Part shown: positions 26,022 through 37,100 of the stretch, piece after piece
Position numbering within the stretch: position 1 is the first letter of the stretch
Layout: the number at the start of each line of letters is the position of its first letter
Assembly: GCA_013396655.1 (NCBI GenBank)
Contig: WBMV01002673.1
Span: 1,117,637-1,181,636 of the forward strand
DNA: 64,000 bases
Direction of reading: 5' to 3'
DNA from: Campylorhamphus procurvoides
Taxonomy: Eukaryota > Chordata > Aves > Passeriformes > Dendrocolaptidae
The notes under the pieces: generated by a model
What the model was told of the DNA's origin: nothing
The model's input: the letters and a program-made list of their open reading frames with translations, nothing else
Databases searched by the model: none
Program-made: the position numbers and the translations under genes

Positions 26022-29000
26022 CTCATCTTGGAGCATGTCACTAATGGAATAGGCTGTATTTAAGCTGATCTGGGATTGACTGCTTATGCCACTGTCATCC
26101 CTCTGGTATTCATTGTCCAGTGAGTGTACAGAAAGTAAGAGGCTACCTCTGGGTTTCAGTGTCTTTGGTCTCTCAGGAGCCTCCAAATTGCTTTCAACTC
26201 CAGAGCTGTTCCCAAGAGAGATCATCGAAGTGGCACATACTCTTCCAGGGTAGCGAAAGCTCTTGTGCCGAGAAATGGATCGTGGACTTTGCGGTTTAGG
26301 ACTCATGGGCCTACAGGGCATGTCTTTACCATCAGAATTTGAGAGGTGGGGGCATGATGGACTTGACTGACTAAATGCAGACTGCAAGTCAGTGGTGCTA
26401 AATGGAGATTTCATCCAGTATTCCTCTAGGGAAGTATTTAAACTGTTGCTCAGAACCTCCTGCTGTTCATCACAGTCTGAACTCTGTGAGTATCTGATGC
26501 CCAAGTCATGGGACTGTACTCGTCTTCTCCATGTACCTGCAACTGAAGAGACATCAACAGGATCCACGGAGCTGTCAAAATAGTTGGAGTCTGCTGAGGA
26601 GCCATTATCTGTTTCTGTTTTTAAAAAAGTGTGCCCATTGGAACTACCTTGTTGCTCTACTGATCTTCTCATCACATGGCCACCAGTTGCACTCAGCCTC
26701 TCCTGTGTTGATGATAAACTTGCTAGGACAGGCCTTTTCAGTCCATCTGCCTCCTTGCTTTTTAGAAAAGCTTTCCAGGTGCTCTGGCGAAGTTTGGCTT
26801 TCTCCTTTTCATTTTTCAGTGATACTCTTGAACTTTGCTCAGTGTTTTCCTTTTCTGGAGATTTGGACTCAAATAAGCTTGAGAGGGATTTGTGTGCCAA
26901 GGCCAACCTTGTCTTGAACTTCTTACCCTCAGGGGTTTTGTTTCTCTTGTATTCATTTTCAGGGAACGATTTTCTAATCCCAGAGTGCTCCACAGGTTCA
27001 CTGTCATTGTTTTCAGATGAACCTGAAACTTGTTGATCTGCATATTTGACAGCTCCCAAACAGGGAGAAGATGATTTTGTATCTGCATCTTCCATCAGTA
27101 TCCGACCAGAGCCAGAGGCCTTCCTCAGGCTCAGTCTGTTGAATAATCCTGTAGGTCTCTCATAGAATAAATCATCATCATCAGAGTACTCAGAGGTGTA
27201 ACTTTCCTTCCTGTGGAAGACTAAACCAGATGGACAGCTTTTGTAAGACAGTAAACTTGCAGTGTCCTCATCATCTTTCCCAGCATCTAGCTCTTCTACC
27301 TTTGCCTTGCTGCCAAGGAAACTGTTACTTCCCTGATTTTCTACTGTGGCAGGCTTAGTTTTCCTGAAAGATGTCATTTTGGAGAATACTAAAAACCTGG
27401 AAGCTTTCCCACTGTTCTCATTCTTTGTTGGCTTTTGCACCGCTCTATGGAGACTGCTGTTACTTCCCAGGATATGGGATAAGTTGTCATCCATTTCCTC
27501 ACTGTTGGTGCTGCAAGTACTTATATTATCCAGGCCCAGCATGCAAGTGTTGTGGGTCTCCCTGGTCACAGACTCATCAAAGACATCAGACACATCTGGA
27601 CTGTCTTTGCTGGGGTTGGCAGTGTCTTCTGCAGGAGAGCTCTCCTTTCCTTCCCTAGGGGAAGGCTCTTCACAAACACCTATTTCTTCCTTTAAGCCGT
27701 TACAGATTTCATTTCCTTGCCTGCCTACTACTTGTTCAGAGACAATGCTGGGCCCTTGAAGGCCAACATCTGTCCCATCTCCCTGACACAAACTGCTTAC
27801 ACTGCTGCTTGTTTCCTGAGTTATGGCACTAGTTGTGTATAAGCCTTCCCCTTCCTCTCTGCCTTGATGTGCTCTGAATTCCTCTTCCTTAGACACTTGG
27901 TCATCTCTTTTTTCAGGCTTTCTGAAGCCTGACTTTCTGAACTGCTCTGTCTCTAATTCAAAACCATTCTTTGCTATGCAGGGCTCCTCCTCAGAGACCT
28001 TCACACCACTTCTGCTGGATGATCTGACAATGCTGGGCCCTTGAAGGTCAACATCAGCCCCATCTCCCTGACACAAACTGCTTAGACTGCTGCTCTTTTC
28101 CAGCGTTACTGCACTAGTGATATATAAGCCTTGCTCTCTGCCCTGATATGCTTTGAACTCCTCTTCCTTAGACACTTGGTCATCTCTTGTTCCAGGCTTT
28201 CTGAAGCCTGACTTTCTGAACTGCTCTGTCTCTAATTCAAAACCATTCTTTGCTGTGCAGGGCTCTTCCTCAGACACTTGGTCATCTCTTGTTCCAGGCT
28301 TTCTGAAGCCTGACCTCCTGAACTGTTCTGACTCTAATTCAAAGCCAGTCTTTGCTGTGCAGGGCTCTTCCTCAGAGACTTTCACACCACTTCTGTTGTG
28401 TGATTTGACAATGCTGGGCTCTTGAAGGTCAACATCAGCCCAATGTCCCTGACACAAACTGCTTAGACTGCTGCTCTCTTCCAGTGTTACTGCACTAGTG
28501 AAATATAAGCCTTGCTCTCTGCCCTGATGTTCTTTGAATTCCTCTTCCTTAGACACTTGGTCATCTCTTGTTCCAGGCTCAGTGAAGCCTGATTTCCTGA
28601 GCTGTTCTGTCCTTAGTTCAAAACCAGCCTTTGTCGTGCAGGGCTCTTCCTCAGAGAGGCTCCCACCACTTCCACACTGGGATTTTATGGAGACTTCTTC
28701 ACATGGATCTCTCTGACTTTCTGCACTAAGTGCATCCATGCTCAGTGGTACAGTAACACTCCTGAACTCCACTTCTTCACTTGGTACTGTGGGATTACTG
28801 CAGGTGAACCCTAAGGATGAAACTGCATCAGCTTTCTCTCTTTTCTCTTCTGAATCTTCTGGTTTTACTTCAGCTGTATCCCTAGCAGGGAGTACCTCTG
28901 TGCTGCCAGGAATAGGGTGGGTGGGCAGAATTTGTTCTTCACAGCTCCAGCTTTCACTGAGAACTCTCTCTGGCTCATCATGAGCTTTGCTCACAGTATA

Positions 29001-31115
29001 AAGAGACATCAAATCCCTGCTCACTACATTTCTCAGTGCTTCAGTTACCACTTCAGTAGGAAGGTTATCATTCAGTGCCTTGGACTGTAATCCTTTCTGC
29101 TCTACAGAGACTATAATTAGGGGAGGCCTTAACTCTGGAATAGTCCTTAAATCCTTCCTCTGGCTTATATAATCTGATCTGGGAGTCCTTTCAACAGCAA
29201 AGACACTGTCTTCATCCTTTCCTTTATGAGTAGGGTGCTCATTTGTTACTAGTTCAGAGTCACTCACTAAGACACCAGTTTTGCAACTTGTGTTTTGCTT
29301 CACTGGCTCCTTGGGCTCAGTCTCAGTGTCACTGCCACCTGGGTGCATTGTGTTTTCCAGGACTTTCCAACCAAAGTCAAGATTAGAAGAATCATCAGCC
29401 CGTATTTCTCCTGCCACAGCCCCTTCACCTGACAGTTCCAATCCAAGGTCATTCTCCTTCAAATGTTTTTGCTCTATTCTGCCATTGGAAACACAATTTA
29501 CAGAACAATCCCAATCACTATTTTCCACAACAGCAGGAAAACCTACAAGAGAAGCTTCAAGATTCTCAGTGCCGTCAGTGTCCAATTCAATATCAGTATC
29601 ACAGGAGAATCTGCCTGCTTCCAGATCTCTTTCAGCTTTGCACTCATCACTGTTTAGAAGTTCTTCAGCATTTATGGTCACTGGCTCACGGTCCAGGGCA
29701 GAGGAAGTCTCTGGTAGTTTGGGGCTGCCCTCAGAAGCATCTCCCTGTGTTAAGGGGTCAGCACAGGTACCAACTGGCTCTGGGCTAAGGCCACACGCCT
29801 CTGATTTAGAGTGCAAATAACAATCAACACACTGGGGAGAGACTGCTGGTTGAAAAACCTGACCTTCATTTGAGTCTGTGTCAGTATCAGGAAGAGATCC
29901 TTCTATGCCAAACTGGCCCTCTGTTTTTATTGCCTTCTCAGGACTTACAGGTACCTTTCCTAAGTTTTTCCAGGTATATTCAAAATCCAGCCCCTGAAGG
30001 TGTATTCTGGAACATGACCACCTGAATTTGTCTGTCAGGTGAGCACAGCTCCCCACATACTCAGTTTGGCTTTGAGCACTGATGTTCTCAGGGACGCTGT
30101 GCCACGTTTTACTTTCTGTAATCTCTGACCTTGTGTGTGCTGGCTCAGATTTTGGTTTCAAGCAGCTCTGGTAAATGAGGGAATCTGATGTCAACATGGT
30201 CTCTCTGCTTCCACGTTTTCTCTTTGTACCTGTAGTTTCCTCACTGTCAGCTGAATTCCTCCTGCTGCATTTTATACTGGACATAGACTCTAATTCACTC
30301 TTAGAGTCAGATGCCTCAATGTAACTCTTACAATTAGGTCCATTTGTTTCAAAATGAAGATTAGGCAAACTACAGCTTGATGCTGCATCTGACTGGAAGG
30401 AAAATTGCTGTACCTCAGGAGAGAACAAACAGTTTTCTGAGTTGGCTTTGAAACAAGCAATGCTTAAAACTGCAGGATGTTCCTTCTGCCCTGTAACATC
30501 ATCTTCTGGAGATAGTGAGTTGGAATAGGACTGCACTTTAAAGCTTTTTGACTCTGCCTTATTTTGCAATGCTGCTACAGACCATCTATTTTCCTCTGAT
30601 ACAATGCCCTCTTCACAGACTTGGTTCCCTGTGATGGAAAAATCACTAGATAATGTTAGTTCTTCATCACCCAATTCTTCACCTTCTGACTCCGCAGATT
30701 GTATGTGACATTCAGTCTCGCTTGGTGCTGTTATTATTTTGTAGGACAATCCTAACTGTATGTGCTGGGTAAATTCTGGTTGCCTGCAGCACTTCAGTTC
30801 ATGGAAGGTTGTTTCTGCCCTTTCTTTGGGAAGATTACAGCACACGGGGTTTTTTTCAGTAAGCAGGCAGTTTGAATCCAAGCAAGCATTCCCAGTCACG
30901 TCACTGGAAAGAGATTCAGTGTCTGATGCGCTCTCATAAGGCTCAGTTTTTACATCTGACAAAGATCCACTCTGATGTGACACGGTCTCAAAATAATCTT
31001 CATCTGTTTCTTGGCTGGATCCACGCACCTCCAGCTCTGTTGTGCTTGGGGTAGAAGAACTCAGGTCGTCCTCAAACTCTCCTTCACTGATGTAGTTTTC
31101 AACTGGCTGTGGGGT
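26022..31115 (-). CDS. ARHGEF4: ARHGEF4 giant internal coding exon (long N-terminal region)
   Basis: This is one uninterrupted frame of 1,698 codons read on the minus strand. It is bounded by an acceptor (TTTATTCACAG, then ACC at 31115) and a donor (CAAGATGAG, then GTGAGT at 26021), and both ends are phase 0. The exon has no ATG near its beginning; the frame opens at the acceptor and reads TPQPVENYISEGEFEDDL. The protein is rich in Ser, Glu and Asp and looks disordered, with no enzymatic domain. Visible features are a basic nuclear-signal-like cluster (TKRKRGSR, about residue 297), a tandem repeat at about residues 821-1126, an acidic patch (EYSDDDDLFYERP), and a basic segment (KKFKTRLALAHKSLSSLFES). 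It ends with DDSGISSQSQISLNTAYSIS. Assignment to ARHGEF4 rests on strand, order and exact phase with the next two exons, which match Asef. ARHGEF4 is known to activate Cdc42/Rac and bind APC through its N-terminal region. The role of this extension is unknown to me. Another gene is possible but unlikely. Confidence 0.85.
27738..28655 (-). repeat. ARHGEF4: In-frame tandem repeat in the giant ARHGEF4 exon (93-residue unit)
   Basis: There are four copies in the coding frame, each opening with SEEEPC. They run 28655-28377 (93 codons), 28376-28275 (34 codons, only the first third of the unit), 28274-27996 (93 codons) and 27995-27738 (86 codons, diverged end). Shared blocks are SEEEPC, GFELxTEQxRKSGF, RDDQVSKEEEF, QGREQGLY, SSSLSSLCQG and GPSIV. 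At DNA level long stretches are identical between copies, for example around the RDDQV codons, so some duplications look recent. All lengths are multiples of three and the frame stays open. Confidence 0.95.
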
Positions 31116-34100
31116 CTGTGAATAAACAGAAATGAGTGATTTAGCAATGATTTCCCACAGGTAGTTATACTTGATGTTTTACTTATTGATGGGCCTGAGG
31201 TCTTGGTCTTTCTATTTCCTACTTTTTTTTTCTTTTAATGTTTCTTAGTTAACCATTTTTATTTTTTCATTTCATATGCAATTATGCAGAAGCCAAAATT
31301 TTACTTTTGGCCATATCTTTCATAGCCCATTACCAAAACACATTTCGCATTCAAATACATCAAATGGAAATCATCCCTTGCCAGTAGATCTAAAAACTCT
31401 AGTGAACCCATTTTCAAATCCAAGAAGGAGATTTATGTGAAAAACCTGAGAAGTAATTGTTCGTGTCTACACTACAGAAATGTGTCATAAAAATATGCAG
31501 AATAAGTGCACTTGAGTAAGCAGATATTACCCCTACAAAAGCCAGAACCAGAGCTGAAAGAAGCCTTAGATCTCATTTTCCAGAAGGTTTCTACCAGGAG
31601 CACTACATGTATCAGTTATCAGAGCACACCCAAATCAGCAGCTCAGAGCAGAAGGATCAAAACACACTGTCAATATTAGGAAATGTCTTTGTCCCAGACA
31701 GGTACCCTGGGAGAGCCTCAGTCTTCTTTTCTTCAACCACCACAAAGAAGTCAGGACATTTCTCAAGTTTGAAGCAGATAATGAAATCATGGCAAGCTTT
31801 CCTGGGCTAAAAATAATCCTTGCTGTCTGTCAGCCTCAGGTTCAGCTATTGTCAGAAGTTCTACACATGTACCCAACAAAGATATTTAGCTGATTCCGGC
31901 CTCAGTCCATTAATACTCAGAATGAGATGCCACAAAAATATAAATAACAGCCTTTAACCCTAATTCTGGGCACCTCTTTAACCAGATTTTGGTAACAGTC
32001 CTCACAAGAATGATTGGCACATTTTAAAATCTGAAAGCTGAGATAATAAACAATGAAAGACTTTTCTAAAAAAAGCAAACCAATAAGCACCATGAGTGAA
32101 TGGCAGCCATCAAACTAGAACACAAGATCCTTCAGCCTGGGTTGCACATCAGGGCGCTTTGTCACAGCAGAAGTGTGAGTCCTAATACAGGAAACCAAAT
32201 TACAAATCACATCAAAAGGTATGTCACAGAGTTTCTCAGTCTAGACTCCAAAACACAGAGGGTAAATTGGAAAAAGGAAAGCAAAAGAGTTATTTCCAAA
32301 TGGGATCTCAATAAGAAGACTGGCATTTTCTCTTGACAGAAGAAGGAAAATATGATTTGAATGGAGGAGGGAAGGCAAAGAATTCAGTGCTTCAAACCAA
32401 GTCCAAAAATCACTTTCACACCATTAAACCTGACCAAATTGCACTATAGTGGCACATGAGTCACATAACCAGCAGAGCAATATATCCATTACTGTGTGCA
32501 GTCAGTGAGACATGTAATTGACGTCCTTTAATAATGTGCAATCCCACTATCACCAGCACAGAAATGCCCAGCACAGAGCATTTCACACAGGGACAGCACA
32601 GCACAGAGTGCGAGTGTTGGCTCACGTGGCAGTGAGTGCAGCAGCAGCTGCTCAGCACTGACAGCACTGCCCCTCCAACACTGCTCTCAACACAAACTTA
32701 CAGATGGCAATAAACGAAGATAAAAACTGTTCAGGCAAGGAGGAACAAAGCACTGAAGATGCCTGACTGTCCTCAAGGATAATTATGAATTAAATTACAA
32801 AATAAATTGGGGCAGAAATCCCTTATAGCCCATCTATCATTCCAAACATAGCTATGTCAGAGTATTCATACTGTGACCCTTCCAAGTTCATTATTTGTTT
32901 TTCATGGGTATTATACAAAATTATGCATTTGAAGCAGAAGCAGAGGCCCCACAACTGCCTCCATAACTTGTGGGAAATGAGGAAACAACCTCTAGGTGCG
33001 AAGGGTACCAATTAGTGCCAAGCAGCACTCCTGGAGCAGGTGCAGGACTGGACATGTGCCCTGGTGCTGCTCAGGGGAAGAGCCGGTGCCAGGATCAGCC
33101 TGGGGTCACCTCCACCCAATGTGCCCTGGGATGGAGCTCCCCTGAGGAGGGAGAGGATGCAGAAGCTTCAGTTCCCACCAAGTCTAGTCAAGTCCTCTGC
33201 CTAACAGACAGGGGAGGTCAAGGGCTGAGCTCTAGTAAACCTGACATTGATGAGCTCACTGAACTTCCCAAGGTGACCAGGGAAGAAATCCTAGCAGGGC
33301 AGACAACCAAGACCCGTTGGTGCCATTTGTACCTTCTTCCACGGGTCTTTGACTTCTCAGTGTCTCCAGGAGGCCAGGCCTTTGTGCTGACCATGTGCTC
33401 TGTCATATGTGCGTTTATTTCCTCCCAACCTGTAGCTTGTGCATTTTGTTAGGGTTTCTGGGATTACTTGTCATAGTGTTTTACTGTTTACTGTAAAAAT
33501 CGATTCTAAAGGACTCAGTCAGAGCATAAGGGGAGAGTTTACAATGGGCTCTGGCGTAGCCCTGTGACCCCAACACAATCACAGGCTTGAGAACTGGGCA
33601 GATGTGTAGCGATTCTCAGCCAGGCTGCTGATTAGACAGCAATCCTCATGCCTTTAACTTCCATGAGATTATACTGAGAATTTCAAAAGACAAATGACAG
33701 CTTTTTCCTGGGAAGAGCTCTTGAGAAAACCCCCAGTATCCGTGGATGCAGTCATGTGCTTATACCTCTCCTCAATCTCAGAGCAGATAAACAGTTGGAA
33801 AAAAGGGCCTTAAACAGGAAAAAACAACTACTGAAATCAGACTTTTGCACTTCACAGACAATAGCTGCCCCTACCTGCTTTTCTCTTCCATCTCTTTCAC
33901 CAGCTCTGAAATGTACCAAGAAAATAGGATGAAATTGAAGTTACTGATCTATCTTGTTATCATTGCACTCAGCCATATATTATCATGCCAACCTGAAGTC
34001 ACCAGGAAAATAAAACTTGTGACTTTGCTGTGTGAAGTGAAGATCTCTCTCTCCATAACATAAGACACCTTCCATCCAAGTTGCCCTCACATGTGACATC

Positions 34101-37100
34101 TGCTCCCATGGGCTCAGTCACTCCTGTCTTGAGAACATTTTTAATTTGGTGGGGAGGTTTTGTATCATTTTTTTTCTCTAAATCAAATTATGTATTTGAA
34201 TAACTTTCTCATACAATATTATGTTGTGACAATTGTGAGTTTCATATTGCATCTCCCTAATTTTCTCTGCTTAACAACTGGCAGGATGGATTAAACAGAC
34301 AACTGTATTACTTCAATTAGTGTTTTAATGAGGGACTGTATCCTGAAAACTCAGACCACAAAAAAGAATCTGACCATTTATATGGCCTTTGCTTTTACTT
34401 TGAATGCAAGTTCCCTTGGCAAGCCTGACTTGCTTTCCCATTAACTTGTACCTCACCGTCGTTATTACCTGATTTCCAGCTCAAGGAACATCAGAACAGT
34501 TTTTCCCTGAACTCAAGACAACACGAAAGCATTTTCAGTTGCTATTTCAAAGGATTCAGACAACTGTTTTCTCCATAGGTGATGGTGACAACAACTCCTG
34601 AGTTATCAATACACATTTCATGAATGTCCCTTCGTACCTGGTTTGACTGAAAGGCATGGGCCAGTGTCTTTGATTTGTAATGGATGAGACTGCAATGCAG
34701 TGCCCATTAACACAGATGAGAGCAAGCCAGCTGTCCTCCCTGCTCAGGGGGCCTTAGCCCTGCCCCTCAGGGAAAGGAAATTTGCATTTCCCAGGGCAGG
34801 CATCATTTACAGTCTCCCCCTGCAGAGGGCTGTGCTCTGAACTCCTGCTGATGAAAGTGCAGAGGAGCTCAGGGCACTCAGGATTTGGCTGTGCCTGCTT
34901 CAGTACTCTGGGCTGGGGTTATCTGCATGCTCTGTCTCCATTACTGCACTAAAAAGAGTGGGGAGAGAGAAAGACAGACAAAGCTAGTGGATAAAACTGG
35001 CCCCTTCACTGGCAATATAGGATTGTTAATAGAGCTGCTTCAGGCTCCAGCTGTAATGTCATCTATGGTTACTGGTATTGGGTTAACTATATTTAAAAAA
35101 TAAGCTGAATGGAATTATTGAGTCTCTGAAACTCTTCATTGCCTTCTCAGGGATTGTGACTGGGTATGAAATTCTGAAATTTTCATGGTAGCTAAATGGT
35201 AAATACTTGAGCAGTCTAAGATGGTATAGGAAACTCATCCACCTCTGTGTAATGAGAGTTGGGAAAAGCTGAGTTTTTTTCCTACAACCAGATGGCCTAC
35301 ACAGGTTTGAAAAATGCTGCTCATTATGCATATCCTGAGCTGAGGGTACAGAGGGAAATCCAAAGGTATGTTCAATCACAGGACAGAAACAGTATTCAAA
35401 ATACCCCATTTCTCATTTTGTGCCTTTAATACAACTCTGCTCAGAGAGGTACAGCCCTGGAGAGAGAGAGAGAGAGGAGTCTGGCCTCAAGGCTTTGGTC
35501 TCTCCAATTGGGCTGGCAAAGGTTGCCCAAAGGAATGTCACTTCCAGAAACTTGAACATTTGCCAGGTTGGGAATTGCCTGGAAAGATCTAAGACCACCA
35601 AGCCTTTCCAGAAGAACAGCCGCAGAAATGGCTTTCCATGAACTAAATTGGATTTAAGGCAAACACAGCACAAAAAGTGTTCCCCGTCACAAGAACTTCT
35701 GTCACAGGGTTCAGAGGTTTCCTGGCGATGATGGAGCACAGCTGACATCCTGGGGAACCAGTCACACCATCTCAGTCACCAGAGAGCTGTAAAGAAAAAG
35801 CCCTTCAAACACATTTGTGGAAAAGATACAGGTTCAGAATTAATGGCCTTACCTACACTTTTCCATGGTTCAATAAATGCAAAGCCTGAAATTCTTAAAG
35901 CAAATTAGATGACAGTCAGAGTTGGATTATACATGGAAAAAAAAGACATGCATAGCTCACAGGAACTTTGTGTGGGAAATGAATTTGCACGTAAAGATTT
36001 ATTCTATGAAGAGAAAACATAGAATTCTTTGGGAGAGCCTCCTACATGCCCAGAGTTGTGTTTTTCAGGGTTCCCATAATACAGAAGCACAGAGCTTGTG
36101 AAAGGCTCTTAAAGGAATGGCGACACAACCACTCCTCAAAAAAGCTACCAGTGGAAAGGACTTCAGACAGAAGGTGACAGTGCAGGGTCTGTGACCCACC
36201 CCAGAATCCCTTTGCACTGGTGGACTGCAGCTGGAAAAATGACCCAGCAAAGATACAGATTAGAAACTATAAAGAAATCATAGTGCTAAATAGCCACATA
36301 GGGTCCCCCAGGCCTCAAATTATCTTCCTGATCAAATCCAGATACCCAAACCCTTTTGTTAAATTGCCATTATTTACTACTGTCTTGTAAAAATAAACCT
36401 TGTTACACTTAATGAGGAAGAAGTAGATTCAAAGACATTAACTTCAGACAGAACTTCAGTTTCTCAGTCAGCAGAAAACCACTTTTTGTGAATTGTCTAT
36501 CATTTCAGTATCATTTCAGGATATTATAGGTGCTTCGGATGCTTACAAAGAGCACAGCAGTGTGAGGAAGAGCAGATGCAGCACTGTGCCTTGATGAGGA
36601 CTGCTGAGCAGCGATGCTGCCATCAGCAGTGCCTCTGAACCCTCAGAGTGATTCTGCTCTGTGCACAAATGGCAATTCAGCAGGCACTCTGAACAACAGG
36701 AGAAATGAAACCCTCTGCAGGTAGTGAGGAGAGTGCTCTATATCCACTGAATTATGACATTTCACTTCCAAAACATACTCAGTATTTTATGCAGGACACA
36801 AACATTTGCACCTTAACTGCACAAGAGGAAACAAAATTCACAGATGGATGAGAAAAGCAGAACTTTCCCAGGAGGTTCTTGCTTCAGTTAGTGCAGATAC
36901 ACACAGGCAGCCAAAATTAACTTTGGCACTAAGTCCTTCAGCCATTTGATGACACAGATGTTTTGTTAATCATCTGTACACAGCAACAGCACTGTTTGCA
37001 GGGCTCTCCATCCTTAAGTGTTAACATTTTTATGTACAGAACCAGTCATACATAAAGTCATTAAAACAACATATCTCCCTCTTCCACAAAAGATGGATTT

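Noticed and set aside
26392..29820. Many plus-strand open frames of 60-179 codons opposite the giant exon
   Set aside because: They are antisense shadows of the minus-strand ARHGEF4 frame; they mirror its codon pattern and its tandem repeat and have no independent support.
16380..31115. Assignment to SPATA13 (Asef2) instead of ARHGEF4
   Set aside because: Both share the SQSTP-GL motif, but the FDDVWMER block and the H-P and G-W residues flanking the motif agree with ARHGEF4 as I remember it. A sequence search would settle it.
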